Positions 30,127 to 36,672 of a stretch of DNA of 36,672 bases are shown here, one piece after another. Numbering within the stretch: the first letter of the stretch is position 1; each line of letters starts with the position of its first letter. The translations under genes were made by a program, and so were the position numbers. The notes below the pieces were generated by a model. It saw only the letters and a list, made by a program, of their open reading frames with translations. It did no database searches and had not been told where the DNA came from. The stretch lies in contig CAMDOO010000031.1 in assembly GCA_945903545.1 (NCBI GenBank), positions 1 to 36,672 of the forward strand, read 5' to 3'. The stretch is from Opitutus sp. GAS368. GTDB taxonomy: Bacteria; Verrucomicrobiota; Verrucomicrobiia; Opitutales; Opitutaceae.

Positions 30127-30146
30127 TTTAGCAATGCCAGTGCCAA
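30127..30146 (-). promoter_or_regulatory. Sigma-54 (RpoN) promoter of the flagellar operon
   Basis: On the minus strand the sequence TTGGCACT-GGCA-TTGCT matches the -24/-12 consensus YTGGCACG-N4-TTGCW with one mismatch. The GG and GC doublets are ten bases apart, as needed for RpoN. The implied transcription start is about 30119, four bases before the flgF ATG. The activator site is not visible. Confidence 0.82.
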
Positions 30147-30309
30147 GCGCTCACGGCCAGGCCTTAGGACCTTTTCATTAACGTCTTAGAAAGGTTTGAA
30201 AATTCAAGAGGGGGCATCCGACCGGCCCGGCAACCCCCGCGGCAAAACTTGCCGCGCCCGGATAAAATCCTTGCCGCTCAAGGGCCGCAACCAACAGATT
30301 CCGGCTCCG

Positions 30310-31062
30310 ATGCTCCCCGAGGAATTCTACATTCGCAGCGCGACCGAGACGGAAGCGCGCGGCCCCTTCAACCTGGAGCAGGTGACCTCGCTGGCCGAGG
30401 CCGGGCAGGTGACGCTGGAGACACTTTATTACGAGCCCACCACCGAGAACTGGGTGCCGGTCGGCGAGAACGCCGAGGTGAAGGCCGCAATTTTCCCCGA
30501 GAAAAAAAAGCTCACGGTCAAGAAGGACCACAAGATCGTGACGCTGAACAAGGAGGACGACAGTGCGGCCCCGATCAATGTCACCGACATGCTCGCGGCG
30601 GCCGAGGGCCGGACCGCCGAGACGAGGGACAAGGCCGACCCGGAGATCGCACAGGCCATCGCCGCCAAGATCGGCATGTGGGCTGGCATCGTCACCCTTT
30701 TGCTCGCGGCCACCGCCGAGGTCATGCCCTCGCTCAACGTCCTGCTGGATTTCAAGGTGGAGAACCTGCTCGTCGAGCCACTGGTCATCCTCGGCGTCCT
30801 CGACGTGATGCTGGCCCTCTTCCTGATGCTGGGCATGGCGTCGGTTTATCCCTTCCTGCGTTTCCGCGCCGCCTTCGGCTTCGGGTTCATCGGCCTCCTC
30901 GCCTGGGTGCACGGCACGACCTCGCACCTCGCCTTCGTGGCCTTCGGCTCGGCCGGCCTCTATCTCTGCACGATCTTCGTGGCCTACGTCCCGGTCGGCA
31001 TCGCCACCGCGCTCGGCCTGATCGGCATGGGTGGGTATGCCTGGTTCGCGCTGAACAGCTGA
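30310..31062 (+). CDS. GYF_2-domain membrane protein
   Basis: A 250-residue product from ATG 30310. Residues 1-60 (FYIRSATETEARGPFNLEQ, SLAEAGQVTLETLYYEPTTENWVPV) match the GYF_2/DUF4339 domain, which has the GPFxxxQ...TxVxxxxxxxWxxV pattern. A Lys-rich linker (64-80) is followed by hydrophobic segments at about 123-140, 155-180, 184-200 and 206-245. GYF_2 domains bind proline-rich peptides or serve as small scaffolds at the membrane; the role here is unknown. It is divergent from the flagellar operon and 22 bp ahead of the YihY gene, so they probably share a transcript. Confidence 0.75.
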   Translation: MLPEEFYIRSATETEARGPFNLEQVTSLAEAGQVTLETLYYEPTTENWVPVGENAEVKAAIFPEKKKLTVKKDHKIVTLNKEDDSAAPINVTDMLAAAEGRTAETRDKADPEIAQAIAAKIGMWAGIVTLLLAATAEVMPSLNVLLDFKVENLLVEPLVILGVLDVMLALFLMLGMASVYPFLRFRAAFGFGFIGLLAWVHGTTSHLAFVAFGSAGLYLCTIFVAYVPVGIATALGLIGMGGYAWFALNS

Positions 31063-31084
31063 CTTCAGGCGGGCTGATCCACGC

Positions 31085-32566
31085 ATGAGCGCGAAATGGT
31101 GGCAGCGGTGGCAGCACTGGCCGGCCGTGGTGCACCGCCGGATCTGGCAGAGTTCCTACAGCCAGGAAAAACCGCGGACCCGGTGGCTCCTGGCCGTGCT
31201 GCGCGTCTGCTCCATCTCTTATACGGTTTTCATGGAAACCGCGGCGGCCAGCCGGGCGGCCGCCCTGAGCTTCAACTCCCTGCTGGGACTCGGGCCGCTG
31301 GTCGCCCTGGCCGTGCTGGTCGCCGGCTTCGTCCTCGGCAGCAGTGACGACCCGAACCTGGTCGCGAACAAGCTCAACGAGGTGCTGCGGTTCGTCGCCC
31401 CGCCGCTGGCCACCTACGAGCGGAGCCTGGTCGAGGGCGGGGGCGCAGGTCAGGCGGGCGCCAATCTCAACCCGGACGTGGTCAATCTCCTCAACGGCTT
31501 TGTCACCGGCGCCCAGTCGAGTGCGGCCGGAGTCACGAGCACGCTCTCGCTGATCCTGATCGTGCTCCTGCTGTTCAAGTCGATCGAGGACACCTTCAAT
31601 GACATCTGGGGCGTCCGCAACGGCCGCTCCCTGCTCATGCGGATCGTCTACTACTGGACGATTCTCACGCTGGGGGCGGTGCTCTTCTTCACCGCGCTCA
31701 CGCTCATCGGCGCCAGCGCGGCCCTGTTCACGTTCGAGAAGCTCCCGTTCGGCGATGAACTGGTTAGCTTCCTGCGCTGGCTCGTGCCCCCGGCCTCGTT
31801 CATGATGCTGGTGGGCCTGCTCACCCTGTGCTACCGGGTCATCCCGAATACCCGGGTGTATTGGCGGGCCGCGTTTGTGGGCGGGTTTGTGGTCACGCTC
31901 CTCCTCCTGCTGAACAACTTTGTGGCGCTCTTTTACGTCAAACGGATCATCCAGATGAAGAGCCTCTACGGCTCGGCCGTGCTGCCGTTTGTGATCATGC
32001 TCGGGCTCTACATCTTCTGGCTCTACGTGGTGATCGGCGCCATCATCAGCTACGCGGTCCAGAACTTCCATTTCCGCAGCAGCCAAGCGGCGTGGGGCAG
32101 CCTGAGCCAATCCATGCGCGAAAAGCTCTCCCTGATCATCTTCCTGACCATCTGCCGGCGTTTTCAGGACTGCCTGCCGGCCGTCAGCGCTTCCCACCTC
32201 AGCACGATGATCCGGGTGCCGACCCAGATCCTCAATGAGAGCCTCACCCGACTGGTCGACCTGGGCCTGCTCAGCCCCCTGCCCTCCGCCGATCAGGGCT
32301 CGTCTACCGACTACCTGTACCAACCTTCCCGCCCGCTGGATCGGATGACGCTCGCCGACTTCAAGGGCCTGTTCGAACGCCACGGCGAGGACCCCACGAT
32401 CGAGGCGATCGACGCCCTCGACCCCTTGGCCGCCAAGTACCAGGAGCGGCTTCGCACGCTCATGGCTGCCGACTCCAGACTCCTGCAGAAGCCGCTCGAC
32501 CAGCTTTTTACGGAGATTCCCTTCGTCGAGACCACCCCTCCATTCAGCCGGCTGAAACCGGGTTGA
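31085..32566 (+). CDS. YihY/BrkB-family membrane protein
   Basis: A 493-residue membrane protein. Its N-terminal two thirds matches YihY/virulence factor BrkB (often misnamed ribonuclease BN): MPETAAASRAAALSFNSLLGLGPL-like text (here METAAASRAAALSFNSLLGLGPL), FKSIEDTFNDIWGVRNGRSL, YRVIPNTRVYWRAAFVGG and a terminal SAVLPFVIMLGLYIFWLYVVIGAIISY. Six or so hydrophobic helices are seen. Residues about 345-490 form a soluble extension with a helix-turn-helix-like part (CLPAVSASHLSTMIRVPTQI, LTRLVDLGLLSPLP) that looks winged-helix-like, also known in some YihY proteins. Function unknown; it may act in envelope integrity. It lies between the GYF_2 gene and the chaperone gene. Confidence 0.83.
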   Translation: MSAKWWQRWQHWPAVVHRRIWQSSYSQEKPRTRWLLAVLRVCSISYTVFMETAAASRAAALSFNSLLGLGPLVALAVLVAGFVLGSSDDPNLVANKLNEVLRFVAPPLATYERSLVEGGGAGQAGANLNPDVVNLLNGFVTGAQSSAAGVTSTLSLILIVLLLFKSIEDTFNDIWGVRNGRSLLMRIVYYWTILTLGAVLFFTALTLIGASAALFTFEKLPFGDELVSFLRWLVPPASFMMLVGLLTLCYRVIPNTRVYWRAAFVGGFVVTLLLLLNNFVALFYVKRIIQMKSLYGSAVLPFVIMLGLYIFWLYVVIGAIISYAVQNFHFRSSQAAWGSLSQSMREKLSLIIFLTICRRFQDCLPAVSASHLSTMIRVPTQILNESLTRLVDLGLLSPLPSADQGSSTDYLYQPSRPLDRMTLADFKGLFERHGEDPTIEAIDALDPLAAKYQERLRTLMAADSRLLQKPLDQLFTEIPFVETTPPFSRLKPG

Positions 32567-32660
32567 TCCGCCGGCGCGAACCGGCCGTCCGCCCCACGGT
32601 CCAACCGGAATTCTCCCTTGCCAGCAGACGGCCCCAACCTAGCTTCGGCGATTCCCCATC

Positions 32661-34355
32661 ATGATCTCCTGGATTCAGCGCACCTTTCAGCACCATTTCC
32701 GGATCGTTTTCGGGGTGATGCTGGTACTCATCATCATCTCGTTCGTCTTCATTTACAGCCCGTCCTCGGGCCTCGGCAGCGCCGACGCCCCAGAGGTGAA
32801 GGCCCAGCAATATTTCGACCTCAACCTGGCCTCGGGCACCGACCAGCAGAAGCTGCTGAATGACGCCCTGCTGAGCATCAACCTCCAAGTCGGCTCCTCC
32901 GCCGGCATGGACAGCACCCAGCTCCAGGCCTACGCACTCCGCCGCTACGCCGCGCTGCGCGTTGCCGCCGAGCTCCACGTGCCGAACCCGACCGCGGCCG
33001 AGCTGACCGACCACCTCAAGTCCCTCCCGATCTTCGCCAGCGAGGACGGCAAGTTCGACGCCGCCCGGTACTCGACCTTCCGCCTGTCGCTCAAGTCCGG
33101 CGCCGGTGGCGTCAGCGAGGCCGCCATTGCCCGCGTGCTCAACGACGACTGGCGCGCCGGCGTCGTGCAGCGCCTGCTGGGCGGGCCGGGTTACGTGCAG
33201 TCCGGCGAGATCGCGACCCAGCTGAAGTACGTCGATACCCAGTGGAAGATCGCCTATGCCGCGGTGGACTACACCGCCTTCAAGCCCGCCATCACCCCCA
33301 CCGAGTCGGCGCTGACAAAATTCTTTGAGGACAACCTGTTCCGCTACGAGGTGCCACCGCAGGTCCGCGTGCACTACGCCGAGTTTCCGGCGACTGCCTA
33401 TCTGGCCCAGTTCACGTTGACCGACGATGAGATCAAGGCCTTCTACGACGGCAACCCCGGCCGTTTCCCGAAGCCCGCCGCGCCGGCCGCCACTCCCGCC
33501 CTCGCGACCCCGGTCGCGCCGGATGCCGCCGCCGACTTCGCCGCGGTCAAGCCGCAGGTCGAGACCGCGCTGCGCGGGGAGAAGGCCCTGCGCCTCGCGG
33601 TCCGCGAGGCCTCCAACCTCACCTTCGCGCTCTACGACCGGAAGGTCACGCCCGGCGCCTCGCTGACGAAGTTCCTCGCCGACCAAAAGATCACCCTCAA
33701 GGCCGCCGCCCCCTTCACCCGGGCTTCGGCTCCGGCCGAGTTCGGCGGCTCGGCCACCGCGACCGCCGCGGCCGACGAGGCGTTCAAGCTCGACGCCAAG
33801 CGCTTCTCCTCCGACGCCATCCCGCTGGCCAACGGCGCCGTCGTCCTGTTCTGGGATGAATCCATCCCCTCCCGCAAACCCGCGCTCAGCGAGGTCCGCG
33901 AGAAGGTCGCCGCCGATTACACGGAGAACGAGCGCCGCCTCCGCTTTGTCGAGGCCGGCCGCACGCTCCGCTCCCAGATCGAGACCCGGGTCAAGTCCGG
34001 CGAGGCCTTCGCCGCCGCCACCACCGCCGCCGCCAGCGCCGCGGGCCTGACGGTCGAGATCAAGGACCCCAAGGCCTTCACGTACCGCCAGCCCCCCACC
34101 GACGTCGAGAGTCCGGTCCTGGGCACGGTCGAGCGCCTGGAAAAGGGGAGCGTCTCCGAGATGGTCTCCAGCGCCGACAAGGGTTTCATCGTGCATGTCA
34201 CCGAAAAGACCCTGCCCGATGTGAGCAGCGCCAATCCCGCCTTCGCCACCAGCCGGGCCCAGCTGTCCAACTCGATGGCCAGCTTCAACTCCGACTCCTA
34301 TCTGGAGGAGATCGTCAGCCGGGAGCTCAAGAAGAGCGCCCCCGCCACTCCCTGA
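32661..34355 (+). CDS. SurA/PpiD-like membrane-anchored chaperone
   Basis: A 564-residue protein with an N-terminal single membrane anchor (about residues 12-33: HHFRIVFGVMLVLIIISFVFI) and a periplasmic body. Residues about 60-210 have the SurA_N/PpiD pattern: alternating LNDALLSINLQVGS, RYAALRVAAELHV, LTDHLKSLPIFA, FDAARYSTFRLSLKS. The later EVPPQVRVHYAEFPA and DDEIKAFYDGNPGRF segments are also typical of PpiD. The parvulin domain is not obviously complete, since no clear ARHILV start is seen. It would assist folding of outer-membrane proteins, in keeping with the TolC gene downstream. The start ATG 32661 is preceded by a 94-bp gap from the YihY gene. Confidence 0.72.
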   Translation: MISWIQRTFQHHFRIVFGVMLVLIIISFVFIYSPSSGLGSADAPEVKAQQYFDLNLASGTDQQKLLNDALLSINLQVGSSAGMDSTQLQAYALRRYAALRVAAELHVPNPTAAELTDHLKSLPIFASEDGKFDAARYSTFRLSLKSGAGGVSEAAIARVLNDDWRAGVVQRLLGGPGYVQSGEIATQLKYVDTQWKIAYAAVDYTAFKPAITPTESALTKFFEDNLFRYEVPPQVRVHYAEFPATAYLAQFTLTDDEIKAFYDGNPGRFPKPAAPAATPALATPVAPDAAADFAAVKPQVETALRGEKALRLAVREASNLTFALYDRKVTPGASLTKFLADQKITLKAAAPFTRASAPAEFGGSATATAAADEAFKLDAKRFSSDAIPLANGAVVLFWDESIPSRKPALSEVREKVAADYTENERRLRFVEAGRTLRSQIETRVKSGEAFAAATTAAASAAGLTVEIKDPKAFTYRQPPTDVESPVLGTVERLEKGSVSEMVSSADKGFIVHVTEKTLPDVSSANPAFATSRAQLSNSMASFNSDSYLEEIVSRELKKSAPATP

Positions 34356-34625
34356 GGCCGACCGCTCATCCCTGCGCCCGACCACTGACGCCATCCCGTC
34401 TGGCCAGCCCGCCCTCCGATCCGGAATACTGTGCCGATGATTTGCCCGCATTCATCCTCCCGGTCCCCGATCCTGGCAGGAAATCCGCGTAACTTCCCCT
34501 GCCTTGGACCGTCTGTCTGCGCGGTGCCCCAGCCCTGCTTGGTGCGCCAAAAACGGTGCGACGCCGGCTGACGGCTCCCGCTCCTTTCTCTTTTTCAACT
34601 TTCGCCCGAATTTCCAATCGCCGCC

Positions 34626-36146
34626 ATGTCACGTCATTACCTCCGCGCCACGATCCTCACCGCCAGCCTCGGCCTCGCCGCCACGCTGCCCGCCCATGCC
34701 GCCGCTGCGGCCGCAACTCCGGCCTCCCTGGCCGCCACGCCGGCCCGGCCCTCGATCAACCTGACCATCGCCGAAGCGGTCGATATCGCCATCAAGAAGG
34801 GCTTCGCCGTAAAGCTTCAGGACATCACCCTGCTGAACAGCCGGGAGACCTACAACAGTGCCAAGCTCGAGTATAAGCCGACGATGTCGGTGTCGGCCTC
34901 CAGCACCGGATCCCAGAGTGTTTCGGGCACCACGGCACAGCGGAACGATCACAACGACGGTCAATCCGTCAGCGCCTCGGTTTCCCAGAAAATCCCGACC
35001 GGAGCCACCGTCAGCCTGACTTCCACCTTCCTCAGCCGGACCAACACCGCGAACACGTCCACCCCGAGCTACGGCCGGGCCCTCACCCTCGCGGTTTCCC
35101 AGCCCCTCCTGAAGGGAGCGGGCACGAAGTTCAACCTCACCGCGCTGCGCAACAGCAAGATCGCCCTCGATCAGTCGTTCCTCACCTACAAGACCTCCCT
35201 CATCAACACGGTGCAGGCCGTCGAGAATGCCTACACCACCCTGAAGACGGCCCGCGATCAGTTCGACATCGCCCGGCAGACCCTCGCCCTCGCGAAGACC
35301 ACGTACGACGAGCAGGTCACCCGCCGAGACGCCGGACTCATCACGGACATCGCCCTGCTCCAGAACGAGAACACCTACATTGGCAGCCAGAACACGCTCA
35401 CCACTCGTGAACTCGCCCTGCGCACGGCCGAGGACAACCTGCGCATGCTGCTCGGTGGCCAAGATTTCGATATCGGCATCATCCCGACGGACGATCTCTC
35501 GACCGAACAACTTGAGACCAAGACCGCCGAGAGTTCGTACCGGCTCGTCCTCGAGAACGGCGCCGACTACAAGAATCGCAAGTTCGCCGTCGAGACCGCC
35601 GAGAGCGGGGTCTACACGGCCAAGAACGCCCTCAAGCCCACCGTCAACCTGACCGGCAGCGTTTCCACCTCCGACAGCGGCGTCGACACTTGGGGCAGCA
35701 CCTACCGCCACATCTCGGAGAGCAATAATTACGGTTGGAACGTCGGCGTCGCCGTCTCCGTGCCCCTCGGCGAGCGCAATGATCGCATCAGCTACCGCCG
35801 GGCGTTGAACAATCTCGAGTCTGCCAAGATCTCGCTGCAGCAATACGAGCAACAGACCCTCGTGGATGTTCGCGCCGCCGTTAATAACATCACCACGGCC
35901 CAGCGCTCCTTGGAACTTTCCACGCGCCAAGTGACGCTGGCCGAGCGCACCTACGAGGCGGATAAACAGCGCTTCGACGTCGGTTCGATCACTCCCCGCA
36001 CCCTCAGCCAGTCCCTGAACGACTTGGACACCCAGCGGCTGGCCTTGGTCCAAGCCAAGCTGAACCTCCGCACCGCGGTATACAATCTGCGCCGCCTCGA
36101 GCAGACCACGCTCGAGCGTTACAACATCAAGCTGCCTGCTGAATAA
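34626..36146 (+). CDS. TolC-family outer-membrane efflux protein
   Basis: A 506-residue product with a signal peptide (RHYLRATILTASLGLAATLPAHA) and the two-repeat OEP structure. The first half (SINLTIAEAVDIAIKKGFAV, then YNSAKLEYKPTMSVSAS) and the second (AESGVYTAKNALKPTVNLTG, LNNLESAKISLQQYEQQTL) are both typical of TolC: helical entry, beta-barrel strands with T/S-rich hairpins, and long coiled-coil helices (VQAVENAYTTLKTARDQFDIARQTL). It forms the trimeric exit channel of tripartite efflux or type I secretion systems; no RND or membrane-fusion gene is visible in the window. The 270-bp gap upstream (34356-34625) is otherwise empty. It ends at a strong terminator. Confidence 0.88.
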   Translation: MSRHYLRATILTASLGLAATLPAHAAAAAATPASLAATPARPSINLTIAEAVDIAIKKGFAVKLQDITLLNSRETYNSAKLEYKPTMSVSASSTGSQSVSGTTAQRNDHNDGQSVSASVSQKIPTGATVSLTSTFLSRTNTANTSTPSYGRALTLAVSQPLLKGAGTKFNLTALRNSKIALDQSFLTYKTSLINTVQAVENAYTTLKTARDQFDIARQTLALAKTTYDEQVTRRDAGLITDIALLQNENTYIGSQNTLTTRELALRTAEDNLRMLLGGQDFDIGIIPTDDLSTEQLETKTAESSYRLVLENGADYKNRKFAVETAESGVYTAKNALKPTVNLTGSVSTSDSGVDTWGSTYRHISESNNYGWNVGVAVSVPLGERNDRISYRRALNNLESAKISLQQYEQQTLVDVRAAVNNITTAQRSLELSTRQVTLAERTYEADKQRFDVGSITPRTLSQSLNDLDTQRLALVQAKLNLRTAVYNLRRLEQTTLERYNIKLPAE

Positions 36147-36166
36147 GCCGACCGTCGTTTCCTTTC

Positions 36167-36198
36167 AAAAGGCGTCCCGCATCGGGACGCCTTTTTTT
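36167..36198 (+). terminator. Rho-independent terminator of the TolC-family gene
   Basis: A 13-bp stem AAAAGGCGTCCCG (36167-36179) and CGGGACGCCTTTT (36183-36195) with a CAT loop, followed by more T residues. It is the only clear T-tract hairpin I found in the window. Confidence 0.9.
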
Positions 36199-36238
36199 GT
36201 ACCCGCTGCCGAATGAGGACACGCCCGGGTGATTCGAC

Positions 36239-36672
36239 TCAGGCAAACAACCCGTCCGCCATTTCAATACTTTCATTGTCGCCCAGCACCACCACCCGGT
36301 GCTCCGGCAGCTGGGTGCGGAACCAGGTGCGCTGCTTCTTTACGAGGGCACGGGTGTTGCGGCCAATCTCCCCGGCCAGCACTGCCGGGACTGATTTCCC
36401 CTGCAACATCGCCAGGACCTCGCGGTAGCCGATGGCGCGCGCCGCGCTTGGGTTGGACTCCAGGCCGGCCGCGCGCAGCCGGGTCACTTCCTCGACCAGG
36501 CCCGCCTCGAGCATGGCCTGCACCCGCCGCTCGATCCGGCGCTCCAGGTCCACCGGTGCGCGGTCGAGCCGGGTCAGCCGGATCTCGCAATCTCCAAAAG
36601 GCGCCGGGATCCCGGCAAAGCGCGCCGCCAGCTCGCCCAGGGTCAGGCCCGACGCCCGGCACCGTTCCAACG
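36239..36672 (-). CDS. miaA: tRNA dimethylallyltransferase MiaA, C-terminal part
   Basis: The frame runs off the right edge. The part seen has MiaA's C-terminal half: LERRIERRVQAMLEAGLVEEVTRL, the catalytic-domain block SAARAIGYREVLAMLQG and the basic RNTRALVKKQRTWFR that contacts tRNA. MiaA transfers a dimethylallyl group to A37 of tRNAs that read codons starting with U. The apparent TTG start at 36670 is not real; upstream residues lie outside the window. It is convergent with the TolC-family gene, separated by the terminator. Confidence 0.9.
   Translation of the reverse strand, partial: LERCRASGLTLGELAARFAGIPAPFGDCEIRLTRLDRAPVDLERRIERRVQAMLEAGLVEEVTRLRAAGLESNPSAARAIGYREVLAMLQGKSVPAVLAGEIGRNTRALVKKQRTWFRTQLPEHRVVVLGDNESIEMADGLFA

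Noticed and set aside
30263-30268. TAAAAT as a -10 box for the GYF_2 gene
   Set aside because: No acceptable -35 element at the right distance; it lies next to a small GCGGCAA/TTGCCGC inverted repeat, so I could not support it.
36668-36670. TTG start for miaA
   Set aside because: The MiaA fold begins well upstream; the frame is cut by the window edge.

Overview
The window is a piece of a GC-rich bacterial chromosome that most resembles a motile member of the Verrucomicrobia, probably Opitutaceae. This rests on remembered family traits, not on a search: a GreA carrying a roughly 450-residue N-terminal extension (a giant GreA is also known in Chlamydia, same superphylum), a FliW-CsrA-flagellin trio, ThuA-like and sulfatase genes, start codons mostly without Shine-Dalgarno motifs, and abundant intergenic palindromic repeats. 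No rRNA, tRNA, CRISPR array, transposase or phage gene was seen.

Layout. 1-3960 holds small accessory genes: a PD-(D/E)XK nuclease-like protein, a MmcQ/YjbR protein, a DUF1801 protein with a YwqK/MORN-like tail, a ThuA-like protein, and two gene fragments (DUF1572-like, VOC/glyoxalase). 4028-6552 is an MFS transporter overlapping an aspartic-protease/PDZ lipoprotein. 6643-9898 has rsmB divergent from the long greA. 10048-12348 has an ArsR-methyltransferase fusion and two secreted proteins of unknown function. 12516-16982 has PTS enzyme I (minus), a UvrD/Rep helicase (plus) and a small unknown gene (minus). 17139-20295 has an amidohydrolase, a sulfatase and a YjbQ protein, all minus.

20790-30115 is one long minus-strand flagellar operon reading flgF-flgG-flgA-flgH-flgI-flgJ(N-domain)-flgN-flgK-flgL-fliW-csrA-fliC: distal rod, P and L rings with chaperone, hook-filament junction with export chaperone, then the translational control module and flagellin. 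A near-consensus sigma-54 promoter lies just upstream of flgF. Divergent from it, 30310-34355 holds a GYF_2 membrane protein, a YihY/BrkB membrane protein and a SurA/PpiD-like anchored chaperone, followed by a TolC-family protein (34626-36146) with a classic terminator, and the C-terminal part of miaA (minus) running off the right edge.

The most unusual signal is not a gene. Almost every gap carries a different low-complexity palindromic element: a 6-10 base word repeated 2-4 times with drifting last letters, usually facing an inverted, co-varying copy 15-150 bp away. Several supply or flank stop codons, one appears to be read through in the 5' end of flgH, and three decayed gene fragments lie next to them. 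I treat these as the main candidate for an undescribed system.
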